A stretch of DNA of 64,000 bases from Dactylellina haptotyla (Eukaryota; Ascomycota; Orbiliomycetes; Orbiliales; Orbiliaceae). Under the pieces are notes generated by a model, which was given only the letters and a program-made list of their open reading frames with translations, did not search any database and had not been told where the DNA came from. This document shows positions 34,954 through 46,535 of this stretch, one piece after another (position 1 is the first letter of the stretch; every line of letters begins with the position of its first letter). The DNA lies in contig CM062388.1 of assembly GCA_031310005.1 (NCBI GenBank), forward strand, positions 2,108,001 to 2,172,000, read 5' to 3'. The translations under genes were made by a program, and so were the position numbers.

Positions 34954-37560
34954 TTAGGCAACAAGCCCGACAGCTGGCATAACGCCCACGCTCATTTCTG
35001 GCATGAACTCGTCCTTCTCCTTGATCGGGATAAGGCCGTCTGCCTCTCTCAAGGCACCGGCGATGACTGCCCTGCCGACAGCCAACATCTCGGGAGTACT
35101 TCCTTCCTCGTTACGAACGTTGGTCTTTGCGCCCTTTCGGAGCAGGACCTTGACGCCGTCGAGACAGCCGTCTTTGGCTGCGATGTGTAGAGGAGTGTTT
35201 CCAGATGCGTCGACTTCGTTAACGCCGTCTGGGAATACCTCGAGTAGATACTCGAGACATGGGTTGACCTTGGTGCCCCAAGATCTTGCGGCGTGGTGGA
35301 CCGCAGACTCGCCGTACTCGTTCCTGTATTCGGTCGAAGCGCCGTGTTGCAAGAGATACTTGACAACTCTGAGATCTTGTCTCATCACGGCGATGTGTAA
35401 GGGAGTATCCCCCCTTTCCAAGTGCTGTGAGTTGACGCTGTACTTCTGATCGACGAAAAAGTAGTCGAGAATGGCAAAGTCTGCGATGAAAACCGCGAGG
35501 TAGATTGGGTGGTATTGGTTTTGGAAATTTTTGATTTCCGTCTGGGTGGACAGGGTGTCGACGATGGCAGATACCGGGGCGTCAAAAGTGGCGCCGTGAG
35601 ATACCAACAAACGCATCATCTTGGACCAACCGTCCTTGATGGTCCAGTTGAGCAGAGGATATTCGGTGGTGAGTCCGATCTTGGGCCAGGAACGGGCAAC
35701 CGTGTTAGGGTCGGCGCCGGCGACGAGGGCGCGTTCCATGGCGTTGATATCGCGAGAATACCAAGCCTTGATGAGCTCTTCACGAAGCTCTTCAGCTGAC
35801 TGGGTAGATAATGCTATTTTTGATGTCGGTGGAGGAGTAGGTTGTTCTTCGATAACAGAGAGGGTTGCGGTTTTTGGTGGTGGGGAAGATTTGGCGGGTA
35901 ATGAAACCTTGCGGATTTCTTGTGGCGGGGTACCAGTGCGAGATACTGGGTCAGTATCAGAGAGGAGAGAAGGGGAACCCGGTCTCTCAGCGTCGGCGAG
36001 AACACCACCTATGGCGGTGTACACGTTGGCAATCGTCGACGCACTAGAAAAAGTCCTCGTCCGCGAGATGGGTCTGGTGGGGTTGATTTGCTTGTCGATG
36101 TTGGCTCTTAGCTTGAGGAACTGAGTGTCGCTGTAAAAGTCGATGAGCGCTTCCATAAGCTCGAGAACAACTTCAGACGAAGTCGGTCTCTCGGAAGGCT
36201 CTTGCTTAAGACATTTTGGGATCAAGCTTCGTAGTCGTTCTGGGTATTCGACAGGTAGAGGCTGGAGCTCATCGACGGAGGCGTCGATGGGAAGGTTTGG
36301 AAAGTCGCACTGGCAGAGGGCGTAGAGTATCCGTCCCAAGCTGAAAACGTTTGATTTGGAGGTGTACTTGGAGGTTGGCTCAAAGCATTCCTAATGGTCC
36401 CGAGCAGCTGGGTAAGTCGGGTGATCCACACTTTATAGTTGGGACGAGAATGGGGGGAAGGTAACAAACCGGCGGGACGTATGTATTTTCGGTAGATAAG
36501 CTGACTGGCGATTCACCCGATAATCCACCTTTGGAATTCTTTCCGACTCCAAAGTCGGCGATATGGCACCATGGTGCTCGGGTCTTCAGCCACTGGGTGA
36601 ACTGAGCAGCCTGCTGTTTGTCCTTATCTAAAAGATTCCGGCGCTAAATGTCAGACAATGTCTCTGCCCACCGAATCACGAGGAAGCGTATGAAATCCGG
36701 CCCGACTTACCCGTCAAGTTCTCCCCCAAAGTCGCGGTCCAGAGCATATCGTTGTAAACATACGGCATTGATAATAGTACTGCAATCTCGGGAATTAGTC
36801 ACGGTTTCCTGTAAATGAGGCATGTCATCGCGATGTCGACATACCATTCGATGGCTTCAAGTCTTTATGCACTACCCCTCTATCGTGGCAGCTCTTCAGC
36901 CCCCTCGCGATTTCTGTTGCCCAGTAAGTCGCGACGAGGGGGTGTATCGCAACCTCCTCGGCTCTACAAGTCTCCAATACTTTTTGCAAGTCCCCACCCT
37001 CGTAATATTCCATGTACAGCCGCATGCTCTTGGTCGAAGGATTCCACGAATAGTCATGGGCGTACTCGGCAATGTACTTTTCGCTCTTGAAGGATGACCA
37101 GATGTCGACTTCCCGGCATGTGAAGTCGTAAAGGCTTGGGTTCCGTGCGCAGTCGATGGTCTTGCAAGCCATAACCTGTTGGTCCCAGAAAATATTAGTC
37201 GAGATCGCCCGTGCGGAAACCCGATGTTTTGGTTCGCCCTACCTTTCCATCCTTTACCCTTCGGACTTTAGAAACATTCCCATAGCTCCCTTGCCCGAGA
37301 TGTTGGATATATTCATAGTCGGTATCTTTTCCCTTCAACCGTCGAGGTCCAGCCTTTTGGTTGTCGGAGTGCTTCTGCCCATCTATTCTCCCTAATGTCC
37401 CCTTGATGATATCGAAATCGGAGCTCGAAAATGTGACGGAGATGCTGTTTGCGGAAATAACAGGGCGGGCGAGGGTGGGTGCGGGTGTGGTCGTATTTGG
37501 TGGTGGTGGTGTGGGTGCCGTCTCAGCGGGCTGCTTGGTGTTTGAGCGGAAGAGAAACAT
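34954..37560 (-). CDS. Protein kinase fused to ankyrin repeats
   Basis: Five exons on the minus strand: 37560-37243, 37175-36845, 36779-36711, 36627-36470, 36390-34954; 770 residues. The kinase domain starts near residue 85: glycine loop LGQGSYGNV, Lys111 in VMACK, Glu of the C-helix in REVDIW, catalytic loop HKDLKPSN (209-216), DFG at 264-266, and PPE (291-293) in place of APE. The C-lobe follows to about 390, then a Ser/Pro/Thr-rich linker, then ankyrin-type repeats from about 490 to 740 (for example TPLHIAVMRQDLRVVKYLL and TPLHIAAKDGCLDGVKVLL). The kinase sequence is closest in feel to NIMA/NEK-like kinases, with YMEYYEGGDLQ in the hinge. Ankyrin repeats normally bind partners, so this is probably a scaffold-tethered signalling kinase. 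Oddities: HKD for HRD, Asn306 where the F-helix Asp is expected, and about 35 extra residues between catalytic loop and DFG. Confidence 0.88.
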
Positions 37561-38900
37561 CGTAACGACGACTCCACTTGGAGAAGTTCAGCAGACCAAT
37601 TGAGCGATGCTAATATTAAATCGTTTAAATAAAATATTGATATTAATATCTGCCTGACTCGGACGAGCTTGAACCTCCAGAAGCTTAATCGAATGTCGCC
37701 GTGGTCCTTTATATCACAACGCACAAAAAATCGGTGGCCGTTTTGTTAACTTCTAGAAAGGCGGACCATTCCAGGGCCAACCTCGTATATATACGGCGGA
37801 AGGCCACGGCGAGGGAGCCATTTTGAGGCCATCCAACCATCGACAAACTCGTCAGGCTTATCTCATGTCGCTGAACTGTCCTGCGACACCGCCAGCCAGC
37901 CGGCCAGCAGCGAGCTAGCCAGCAGGGAAGGAAGGAAGGGAGGCAGGCAGGCTGCGGCATCCGCTGTCCCCACACCACCATGAATTTTCTTCCATCTTTT
38001 GCGTGTCTTATCCCATGAAAATTTTCCTCGTGGGCTCTTCGCCCTTTCTTTTCTTGCTCTTCGCGGGCTGCGAGAATGAATTTTTGCGACTGGCCTGGGA
38101 ATTCCGCCCGCCAATTTGCTTGACAACGCATACATTTCTGTTCAATTGGCTCGGATATGCGCCCAATGGGAAATGTGCATGCAAGCAGGAAGAACCTGTC
38201 ATGGCGAGACGGGCGAATGGCCGACGAGCACACGGCCGACGAGCCAATGGCAGCGGGCTGCGTAGTGGAAGGAAGGACCAAGTGCTGCTGGCTTCAACAC
38301 GTCTCACACCACTTGGCGGGCTCGTTCTCGGCTCCTTTGTGTCTAATCGAGATTGCACACCGATCGAACCTCGAGCTCTCGTGGATGCGTGTTTCTAATA
38401 GTGACTCGACGGCCATCTCTGCGTAAGATACGGAGCGAGCTAGTTAGCAAAAGAGAACGCTGTCTCAAGCATGATTTGCTGGGCTGCGTCTGGGCTTACC
38501 TGATTCCGAAGGCATTCGTAATCTGGGTTAATACGAAGAGCAAAAGGAGGTGAGGTTGGCGATGGTGGTTGGACGTCGTGTTTAATGGCAAACACATTTC
38601 TTTTTCCTCCCAATTTAAAACCCGAAATGTGCCAGCAAATTTCACTTGACCAACCGGCGCCTAAACTGGAATTCCAAAATACATTTTCTCACGATCGAGT
38701 CTTCTCCTCCAAGCGAGTTCGGAGTACTTGAAGTCGCTATGGTCCCAGGTACCTGGCTCGGACCGAGTCGGTGGTCTGCGCGATCCGGCTCTAACCTGGC
38801 AGCAGCATGCAGAACGCCCCACCAATATCACAGCACCTCGCCAGCGAATGAATTAATCAGTTAAATTAGCACACTTATGTGAGGGCAGAAATCTGATAGG
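37561..38900. other. GC-rich intergenic region with simple repeats
   Basis: Upstream side of the kinase-ankyrin gene. Contains low-complexity sequence (GCCAGC/GGCCAGC and GGAAGGAAGG units at about 37890-37960; GCCGACGAGC units at about 38200-38260). Overlapping frames on both strands here reflect the GC bias and repeats rather than a gene. Confidence 0.4.
37890..37960. repeat. Imperfect simple-sequence repeats
   Basis: GCCAGC-like units followed by GGAAGGAAGGGAGGCAGGCAGG. A short microsatellite-like patch in the spacer upstream of the kinase gene; no function is evident. Confidence 0.6.
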
Positions 38901-41900
38901 CTTATAAATTACGCCGTTGTAAATTTCTTACGATTGCTCTATCACCAGCAATGTCGTTTAGCTATCGTAATTGTAACGCAATCTCTCAAGGGAATTACAA
39001 GTAATAACGAAATATATTATATTAACATACTATCCAAATAATAAGACAATTGAACATAGAGACAGAATTCCTCCCAGGCTTTTCACCATGGGGTCGAGTA
39101 TGACCAATCGGGGTGGGTTCACATAGCTGGAGGTCAATCTCCAACTAAGAACCGCACACACCCCATATGCAAAGTCCATCTTGCACTCGACTAGCTATAA
39201 TTATCCGTAACTCCAAAAGTCAGGTTCAACCCGACATCTAAATGGCGGACGCTTAAGTACATTATTATATTAAGTAGTGACCAAACTCATACTTCATTGT
39301 TTATTTAAAATTCTCATTTCCAATCTTCCAAATAAGTTTGAAACCGTACTTGGAGTTTAACAGGTTAATCAGATCTGTGACGGAGATAATATTTAGTATC
39401 CAAAAATATGGCTCACAACCCGAAGGTCAGCATATCTGAACTTTTCGACACTAGCAAATTACAATATGCTAGGTCGGATGAGTAAGTTTTTATTAAGTCG
39501 GCCATAAGCCAAACTGCCTTTAGGCTGATGCCAAACTCGCATCCTCAAATATGGTGTTTAGATTAGCGCAAGCACATAGGATTGCGAATGGTTTTTTTCG
39601 GATACTAGTAATATATTGGCTCCACTAGGGATTTATGTATGCAATTATTAATATGATAATGATATCCCTAGGGAATATTTTTAATATAGTAAATTCATAA
39701 GTATAGTCTGAACATATTAGCTCATAGTTAGCTTGGTCAGCGTTAGGACGGCCTATACAAGCCACAACCTATATATCTTCTGTCAATATATACTCTTGAA
39801 CAGCGAGGCTGTCACGATGATGATGTCCACACTCATACGTAAAGTTATGGTGCGATATTTCAAATTCGTAAGAGTCCTGATGTTTGTAACGACAAACAAG
39901 TCACCTCGACATGAACTTGTGGATTTCATTTTCCACAAGTCCACGTGTCTCAGCTTAGTTCTTCGTCTTAGTGTCATATTAAAGACGAGTTAGTCTGATC
40001 GACAGGACATTAAACACCGTTTGGATCATGTCATCTTGATATGAACCGGTTCTATCGGATTTACCAAGAAATAAAAAGCCGGAAATCATAAAGTACTCAA
40101 AGTCTTTGCCATGTAGAATCTCGCAGATTCTTCGCACATTTTTCTCGAAGAATTCATTTATCACTCGTGATCAAATTGAGAATATGCTTAGGAGGCTTAT
40201 AGAATGTTATCTATTTTGACCCATAATAGTCGCTTTTAAACCCCACGAATGGGTATAGCCATAGGCCAGAGGCAGACACCCAAATTCATTACTATAATAT
40301 GTGAAGATGAGGATGTGTTAAAAATGTATATAGGTGAGTATAGCTTATGTGAAATATTATTATCATCTTAATGCTTATGAGAGTCCCAGCGTTTTCTTTG
40401 CAGTTGAGCATATATTATAATATAACTAATATGATATAGTGGTCATGCCTGTTGTTCCTAGTCTGCTGGCCAGGCAAATAGCAAAGCGCTATATATTTCT
40501 GATTGTATATTTTGCGTAGAGTTTGAGAGCTTATGGTGCTCTTGATTTCTGAAGGAAATTTGCGATACCATGAGCTTATGAGGTCAATAGTAGACTACTT
40601 ATCATAATTATAGTTAATAAATGGCGGACATATCCGTAGACGTCCTCTTCGTCCAAAGATATTTATATGTAAGATCATCAACGGAAAATGGAAAATATTA
40701 CTCGAAGAGCTCATGGAGTGGTAGTTGCTAAGAGGCTCAGTTCATAAAAAGGAACATTATATTGCGGCTAACCACCGGCCGCCCACATCCCGCGCCGTGG
40801 ATTTAGGGATCCTACACCGGGGTGTCGCGATATAGCCACCCGACACCCCAGGATCACTGTTTCGTCGTCGTCATTATATATTAAAAAAGATTAATTTGGA
40901 TATTGTTATAATAAAGTGATTATATCTCTTTATTAAGAATACCCGATCGTTGAACCTTTGGAATAAAGTTAGCAACAAATTTCTTAAGAGAGTTACAAAC
41001 GAGAGTACGTACAGGCAGAGGTCGGATATCATCGACAACCTCAGCGACCACTTTCGTGGCACAGAGGTTAATGATATTTCTATTGTAAGTATTATATTTA
41101 TTTGAGTATCTTATATGGAGATAATTTATTTCTTAGTGATATTACTTGGTCACACATCGAGATAGGGGAGATAGGTAAGTTGGTGAAGACGTTGTAAAGT
41201 TGGTGGGGAGTGGTGCCCAGAATTGCAACGTTGCTCCACTTTAATAGCTCCCATAATATTTTTTGTGTTGGTGGTGAGCGCCCTATGTTGCGACACCACA
41301 TATCGGGTTGCTTACCATCAAGCGGCAGCCATTCCACACGCCCATGCCTTGGCTTCAATTCCAAAAATGGAATTTTACCAGATATAGACGGTTATTGATA
41401 CGATTAGTTATTACTATTCGAGTCATTACCTTTCGTTCAGACAACGCAGAGAGCCATCTGCATCTCAAACCAATCTTCATTGAACTCATACTTGCAGGAC
41501 TCGATAGAAGACTCGATAAGACTTCTTCTCAAGGATCCGCCCTAGAGGAAGCAAAGTTATATGCCTAGAATCTAATGTTCTATAGCGAGAGAATATATAT
41601 ATATAATTGTATGAATAGGAGAGGCAGGAGCCTAGGATAGTATTAGCAAACGGTACTATTTGGGTGCTCGTATAGATATGTATCTGAACGTTTGATGTCT
41701 TATAAAGGGTAGAAATTTAGGGGCAGGCAGTGTGCCTGGTTAATAATCCATCCTTTGATATTCTTCAGATAGGATACTCATATATTTGGGTCTGCCAGCA
41801 ACGAGCAGCAGACATAAGCTTGCCGACTGGCAAGGACTAGGTCTCGCATCCCCGCGAACTCATATGTGCGATTATAGTCATAATTATTGTTCTTGTATGA

Positions 41901-42697
41901 TACTCCATTGATCATGAAAGTGGAGCGTCTGCATATTTAGATTGTATTAGTTATAAATGTCTTTATGTGCCGGATAAATATAACATTTCGTAAGTAATTA
42001 TACTGATATTGTTCTTGTAGTTTTTTAGAGTTGCAGGTTCGTACCTGGAGAGTCAGAACGCAGCTTCAGAAACTCCATTTTGTATAATTTGTAGAATAGG
42101 TTATAATACTGATATTGTTCCCGTAGAATGGGGATGTAATAATCACCCGTATCGTCTTGAAAGGATATAGCAACGAAATAGTCATAAGCTTCTCGACTCT
42201 GGAGATAGGTAGCCATAGAAGTGGACCTGAAGACTTTTTCATAGCCAGGTCCAGACGAACACTGACTACGAAGACGCGGAACTAGACGCTCATCTGTTCA
42301 GGGAGGATTTCAGATGGTAAAGTATATTTCATTGAATGTAAGTTTAGTGAATATAAGTATGGTGAATGAAAGGCTGGTGAATATGAAGTTAATGTAGATG
42401 AGAAAGAATATGCAGAGGAGAAGAAAAAAATTCCAGGAAGTAGTTGCAGGTCGCGTTTATATAGTCCAGGTGGAGGACGCGTTCGCGTCAGCCGAGAGGT
42501 TGCCTTCCTGCTTGTCGGTGCAGCAGGGCAAATAGCCCTCGTTGATATTTTACAGACGTTGTCAGGGTTTCAGTGACCGTCTGTCAATAGGTGGCGTCCT
42601 AGTCGGGTGAGCAAAAGACAGTCCCACTGAGAGGGTGTCAATATTATCACTCTGCGTCTGAGAGCCGGTGGTCGTCCACGAGAAAATCTGGGGGAAC
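38901..42697. other. AT-rich gene desert
   Basis: About 3.8 kb dominated by A/T-rich, TpA-rich sequence with no protein-like frame longer than about 90 codons. One GC-rich island at about 40767-40870 carries a strong hairpin (listed). The composition would fit old repeat sequence degraded by RIP, but no element family can be named and no terminal repeats were found. Confidence 0.45.
40808..40855. repeat. Inverted repeat (hairpin) in GC-rich island
   Basis: The left arm has GATCCT, five unpaired bases, then GGGGTGTCG; the right arm is CGACACCCC followed directly by AGGATC. The nine-base inner stem is perfect, the six-base outer stem is also perfect, and the loop is 13 bases. It sits in a GC-rich island of about 100 bases inside AT-rich sequence. 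It could be an end of a mobile element, a small structured RNA, or chance. Confidence 0.6.
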
Positions 42698-42705
42698 TAT
42701 AAAAG
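42698..42705 (+). promoter_or_regulatory. TATA box of the CAP-protein gene
   Basis: TATAAAAG, about 157 bases before the ATG, followed by a CT-rich initiator-like region (CTTTCCTCTCTTTACTCC). Spacing and sequence fit a strong fungal core promoter of a highly expressed or inducible secreted protein. Confidence 0.6.
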
Positions 42706-42854
42706 GGGGTTACAACGGCTGCTCTTCGAAAATAATTCTTTCCTCTCTTTACTCCTCACCACATCTGCATATTCGATAGACGCATTCGCAACTGAAACTC
42801 AAAGCTCAAATCTGATCAAGCTACGATAAGCATCTCATTCTACAATCATTCATA

Positions 42855-43646
42855 ATGAAGTTCTTTACTCTCATTGCTGTTTCACTTTCGACCCTCCTCG
42901 GAGGCGTCATGGCCACCGCGCTCCCTGATGTTTTCACGGGAGTCGAACCTCCTGCTTTCGATCTTGAAAAGCGAGCCTCTCCAACGGGGTTCACAACATA
43001 TCAGATACGGGCTCCTATTTTGGCCATTACAAATCAATACCGTGACCTTCATCGTGTTTCCCCTCTCGTTTGGAATCAGACTATTGCCGAGTTCGCCTTG
43101 AAACAGGCTAAACAGTGTCAGTTCCGTCAATCTGGTGGTCCTTATGGCGAGAACTTGGCTGGCTCTTCCACCGTCAACAATCCTGCCTGGTTCGTTTGGT
43201 TGTAAGTATCCCCTCTTCTTCTTGTTCTGAGAATACCAGAGCCACCTTCTGATGCGTCTCTTCGCGTTCTAGTCTCTATGGAGAGAAACAGGATTACAAC
43301 TTTGTCACTCCTGACATCATGAGTCTCGGTGAGTATCTCTTCCTCTCTTTTGCGTTGTTCATCATTTCTGATGACCCCTCTAGCGACCAAGCACTTCACT
43401 CAACTAGTTTGGGCTGGAACCAAGCAAATCGGCTGCGCCTGGGTCGAAGGATGTCCTGAGTAAGTACCATCTCTCCATTCCAATCCGCATCAACAAACTG
43501 CTTACTCTGTGAGTAGTTTGGAGTACCAGCTCTGGTGCGAGTTCTTCCCCCGTGGCAACACTGGCTCCGCGGCTTCATTCCGCTCCAACGTCAAGACCGA
43601 GGACAAGAACAAGCCTGTTCCCACTATGCCTCCTTCCGAGATCTGA
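42855..43646 (+). CDS. Secreted CAP (PR-1-like) protein with Kex2 site
   Basis: Four exons: 42855-43201, 43273-43328, 43384-43459, 43517-43646; 202 residues. A signal peptide (about 1-21, ending MATA) is followed by a short propeptide closing in LEKR, a Kex2 cleavage site, at about residue 40. The mature part is a CAP domain: NQYRDLHRVSPLVWN, a Cys in AKQCQF, GGPYGENLA, then after splicing TKHFTQLVWAGTKQIGCA (CAP signature 1, with the conserved His) and YQLWCEFFPRGNTG (the signature 2 region). Fungal CAP proteins (Pry1-like) bind sterols or fatty acids and some act as effectors; which applies here is not shown. It is short for the family, with few residues beyond the core. A clear TATA element precedes it, and it stands alone in a gene-poor region. 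Confidence 0.9.
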
Positions 43647-45443
43647 AACAGTAAGGTATCCAGCTATCTGATGTGTTGATTGAGAGTTTTCAATACCTCT
43701 TCTTCAATTCTCGCAGATGCTCTTATCAGGCTATTTTCTCATCTTCTTTTTTTTATGACGACTTACGACATTCACGATACTATGAATAACTTTCCCCATT
43801 TGCTCCTATCATGGTTTTAATTCCTATCAGGTTTTTTCTTCGTGATGGAGAAAAAGACAACTTAGCTAGAATCGACTGCTAGACTTATAGATTCTAGAGC
43901 TGTTACTGCTAACCTGATTCGATTCTTTCACACCCTGTACGCTAGATAGCTTCTCTAGAATAGCTTTTCTAGTAATTCAAGACAGAGAATCCATTCCCCA
44001 ACGCACTGTTCACTCTATACTCTTGTAGGACGCGTTCCCTTCCTGTTTCTCATCCTCATTCAGCTTTAATGCCTTTTTCAACTATCGCAACAACGGAATG
44101 TGTTGAGGGCTGGTTTCGCGAGCTTCTCGGCACATGCTTGCTTGCTGACATGCACATGTCTCCAGCGACGTCAGCGTTCAACCTCAGCCTCGAGCTCTTT
44201 CTCTCCATTTAAGAGTAAGTTCAAATCCTACTCTTTCCCATCGTCATAATCTACCGACTGAAACCTTCATAGCCTTCGAAGCCGGATCGTTGGGTTCCCG
44301 ATGGTACCCGGAAAGCTTTAAAGCCGCCGCCGTCACCGAGAAACGCGCAGCTAACTGCGGTTTGACAAGTTTGACTCCTCCACCGGATACCGAACGTAGG
44401 TAACAAGCCTACTTCGAGTTGGACGACTCGTTCGAGGAAAGACTTGTGTAACATGGGCCAGCAACACCAGAAGCGAGGCCTGAAAGTGGGGGCGTTCTGA
44501 TATCGGGGAGTTCCGAAACCCCTGCGACAGTTGGAGATGAAGCCATGAAACTTCAAATCTCGCGCAAAGATCGCGGAAAAGGCCTCTAGGTGCCATATCA
44601 GGACGGGATAAGAATCCCAAAAGAGCGGAACAACCGATACCAATCAAGCCTCGTTGATACAAAATGGGCTTCTCGCCAAATCGCTCACAGCGAGCGAGAG
44701 ATCGATCGAGCACTCCGAATTGAGTAATACCACAGACTAGTAACTATCCTCCTTCCAGGCTACCAGAATACGAAGGTGCCCCTCTAAATCTGCAAACAGC
44801 TGACATCTACAGATCTCCAGACTTTAATTTCTTCAGCGTGTAAGCAAGTCACAGAGGCACCATTGATTCCAACACTTTGAGTTTCCCTTGTTAGCTTCAA
44901 ACAAGCTAATCCCGGTTAAAATCAAGCTTCCGGATTGGCGAATCGGGTTCAAAAACACCGAAAGCGCGAGACAAGAATTGGGGCTTGGCGCAAAGCTTCA
45001 GTGGCGGAGAGCACGAGACACTGACTGAGCCCGATTTTCTCTGCACGATTGTCTGTGAGACGGAATACGAGATGAACGGATGCAACTCAATTCGTAATTC
45101 CCTGCCCACCGGGTGAAAAATCAAGCTGGCGCGATTGCGGAGGAGTGCGGTTGCGGGGTGCAGGCAGCTTTCTGAATGCAGGGAAGCTAGCGGGAGCGAT
45201 GGTTAAAACGGTTGAAAAGGGCAGAATCCCCGTGAACAATGAATACTTTTAAAAGTCGGCTTTGAGTGCATTCTTTTTATTTTCACCGTAAAAGTGCAAG
45301 TGAGGCTTGAAGTATTGAAGGAGCGATCTGGTTTGCATACTCTCCAACAGCATCAAGAAGCTCAACGACGACCGGGCATTCTATTGAGCCCCTACCGGCT
45401 GCGCTCCCTCTACTCTCCTTTCTACCCCTCAAATACCGCCAAA
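43647..45443. other. Intergenic, no gene seen
   Basis: No frame with convincing composition, although several minus-strand frames of 100-130 codons lie at 44251-44713. CTAGA-type inverted strings occur near 43880-43980. Nothing else is visible. Confidence 0.45.
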
Positions 45444-46218
45444 ATGGTAGTAACCCGCTCCTCCGCCGCATCAATCACCGCTCGCTCTCTACCGCAAACC
45501 AAATCCTGGTCGCACACTCCTTCCCCGCTCTTCCTGCTATGGCTCTGCATCTCCCTCCCGCTGGTGATGTGGGACTTCTCCTACGTTTTCCTCCGACCGC
45601 ACTCCATGCCGGGCGGCAAATGGCATCTCCCCTGGACGCCCTACTCGATCTACTGCGAGGTTGATCTAGTGTACGGTTTTAAACACTACGAGGACGGGGA
45701 AGGGTTTAATCCCGCGCAGAGCACGCTGAATATCCTGGAGACAGCGATGTACCTGTATTATTTCTACCTTGTGAGGAATTATCGCGGTGTGCAGAAGAAG
45801 GGCGAGCATGTCGGGATCTTTGGGGAGAGGAAGATGTACGGGAAAGATGCGGCCAAGGCGGTGCTGTGGGGGTTGGTGCCCTGTGTGGCTACCTTTTGGA
45901 AGACGGTTTTGTACTGTAAGTGTCCATTTTAGCAAACTGTGGATGAATCTGGCTAATTGAAGAATAATAGGGCTCCAAGAAGTTCTCGGCCAGTATAAGA
46001 ATATCGGACATAATTCGCCAAATATGCTGTTCTGGTTTTGGATTGTGCCAAACTCGCCGTGGATCATTCTTCCCGGATATATGATCTATAAATTTGGAAA
46101 GGAGATTGTTGACGGTTTGGCTATCGCTTCTGTGGAGACTGACAGTAACGGCATCGCGAATGGAAACGGTATTGCCAGTGGAAACGGCGTCGCCAATGGA
46201 GTCACAAAGGAAGAGTAA
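45444..46218 (+). CDS. EXPERA/EBP-like multi-pass membrane protein
   Basis: Exons 45444-45915 and 45971-46218; 239 residues. After a Ser/Thr-rich N-terminus there is a membrane segment (about 30-50) leading into WDFSYVFLRPHSMPGGKWH, then PWTPYSIYCEVDLVYG, further hydrophobic helices around the Tyr-rich YLYYFYLVRNY and LVPCVATFWKTVLYW (the Trp is made by the splice), and a last helix before FGKEIV. The Trp/Tyr/Asp-rich loop between helices is like the EXPERA fold shared by emopamil-binding protein and Sigma-2 receptor, ER proteins acting on or sensing sterols; this is a fold-level guess. The tail has imperfect repeats of an NGIANG/NGIASG/NGVANG type. The intron is 55 bases with branch GGCTAAT and phase 1. 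Confidence 0.78.
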
Positions 46219-46535
46219 TCATGTCGATATCTCCCTGTCGTAGGTGGTCTTGCGTACGGTCGTCATCTAAGATAGAGCCGCGCAATATCACTAAAATCAA
46301 AATCTCTTTCCTTAGGTTGCAGTTGTGATAGAATTAATACATTGGATTTTATACGAATTATTGGATACTTTAATTGTTTTTACTGTTATTATTGATTATT
46401 ATCATTATTATTTTTCGAATATCACTCGCGCTATCAAAAGAATGTCAAGACATGCCTAAACAGGCACCGGGATGTAGGCATCTACAAACTTCAGTACACT
46501 ACCATTCCCACATCTATCAATCCGCCATATTAACG
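46219..46535. other. Short intergenic spacer
   Basis: AT-rich spacer of about 315 bases separating two plus-strand genes. Nothing recognisable beyond a possible 3' end region and the next gene's leader. Confidence 0.5.

Noticed and set aside
37709-38426. Overlapping frames of 90-190 codons on both strands
   Set aside because: Produced by GC bias and simple repeats; no start context, domain or splice logic.
42025-42216. Minus-strand frame of 63 codons in the AT-rich desert
   Set aside because: Tyr/Phe-rich reading without a motif; too short to call a gene or assign to an element.
46374-46535. N-terminal extension of the acidic protein in AT-rich sequence
   Set aside because: The added residues are an Ile/Leu/Phe run from AT-rich DNA; the ATG at 46536 gives a normal start.
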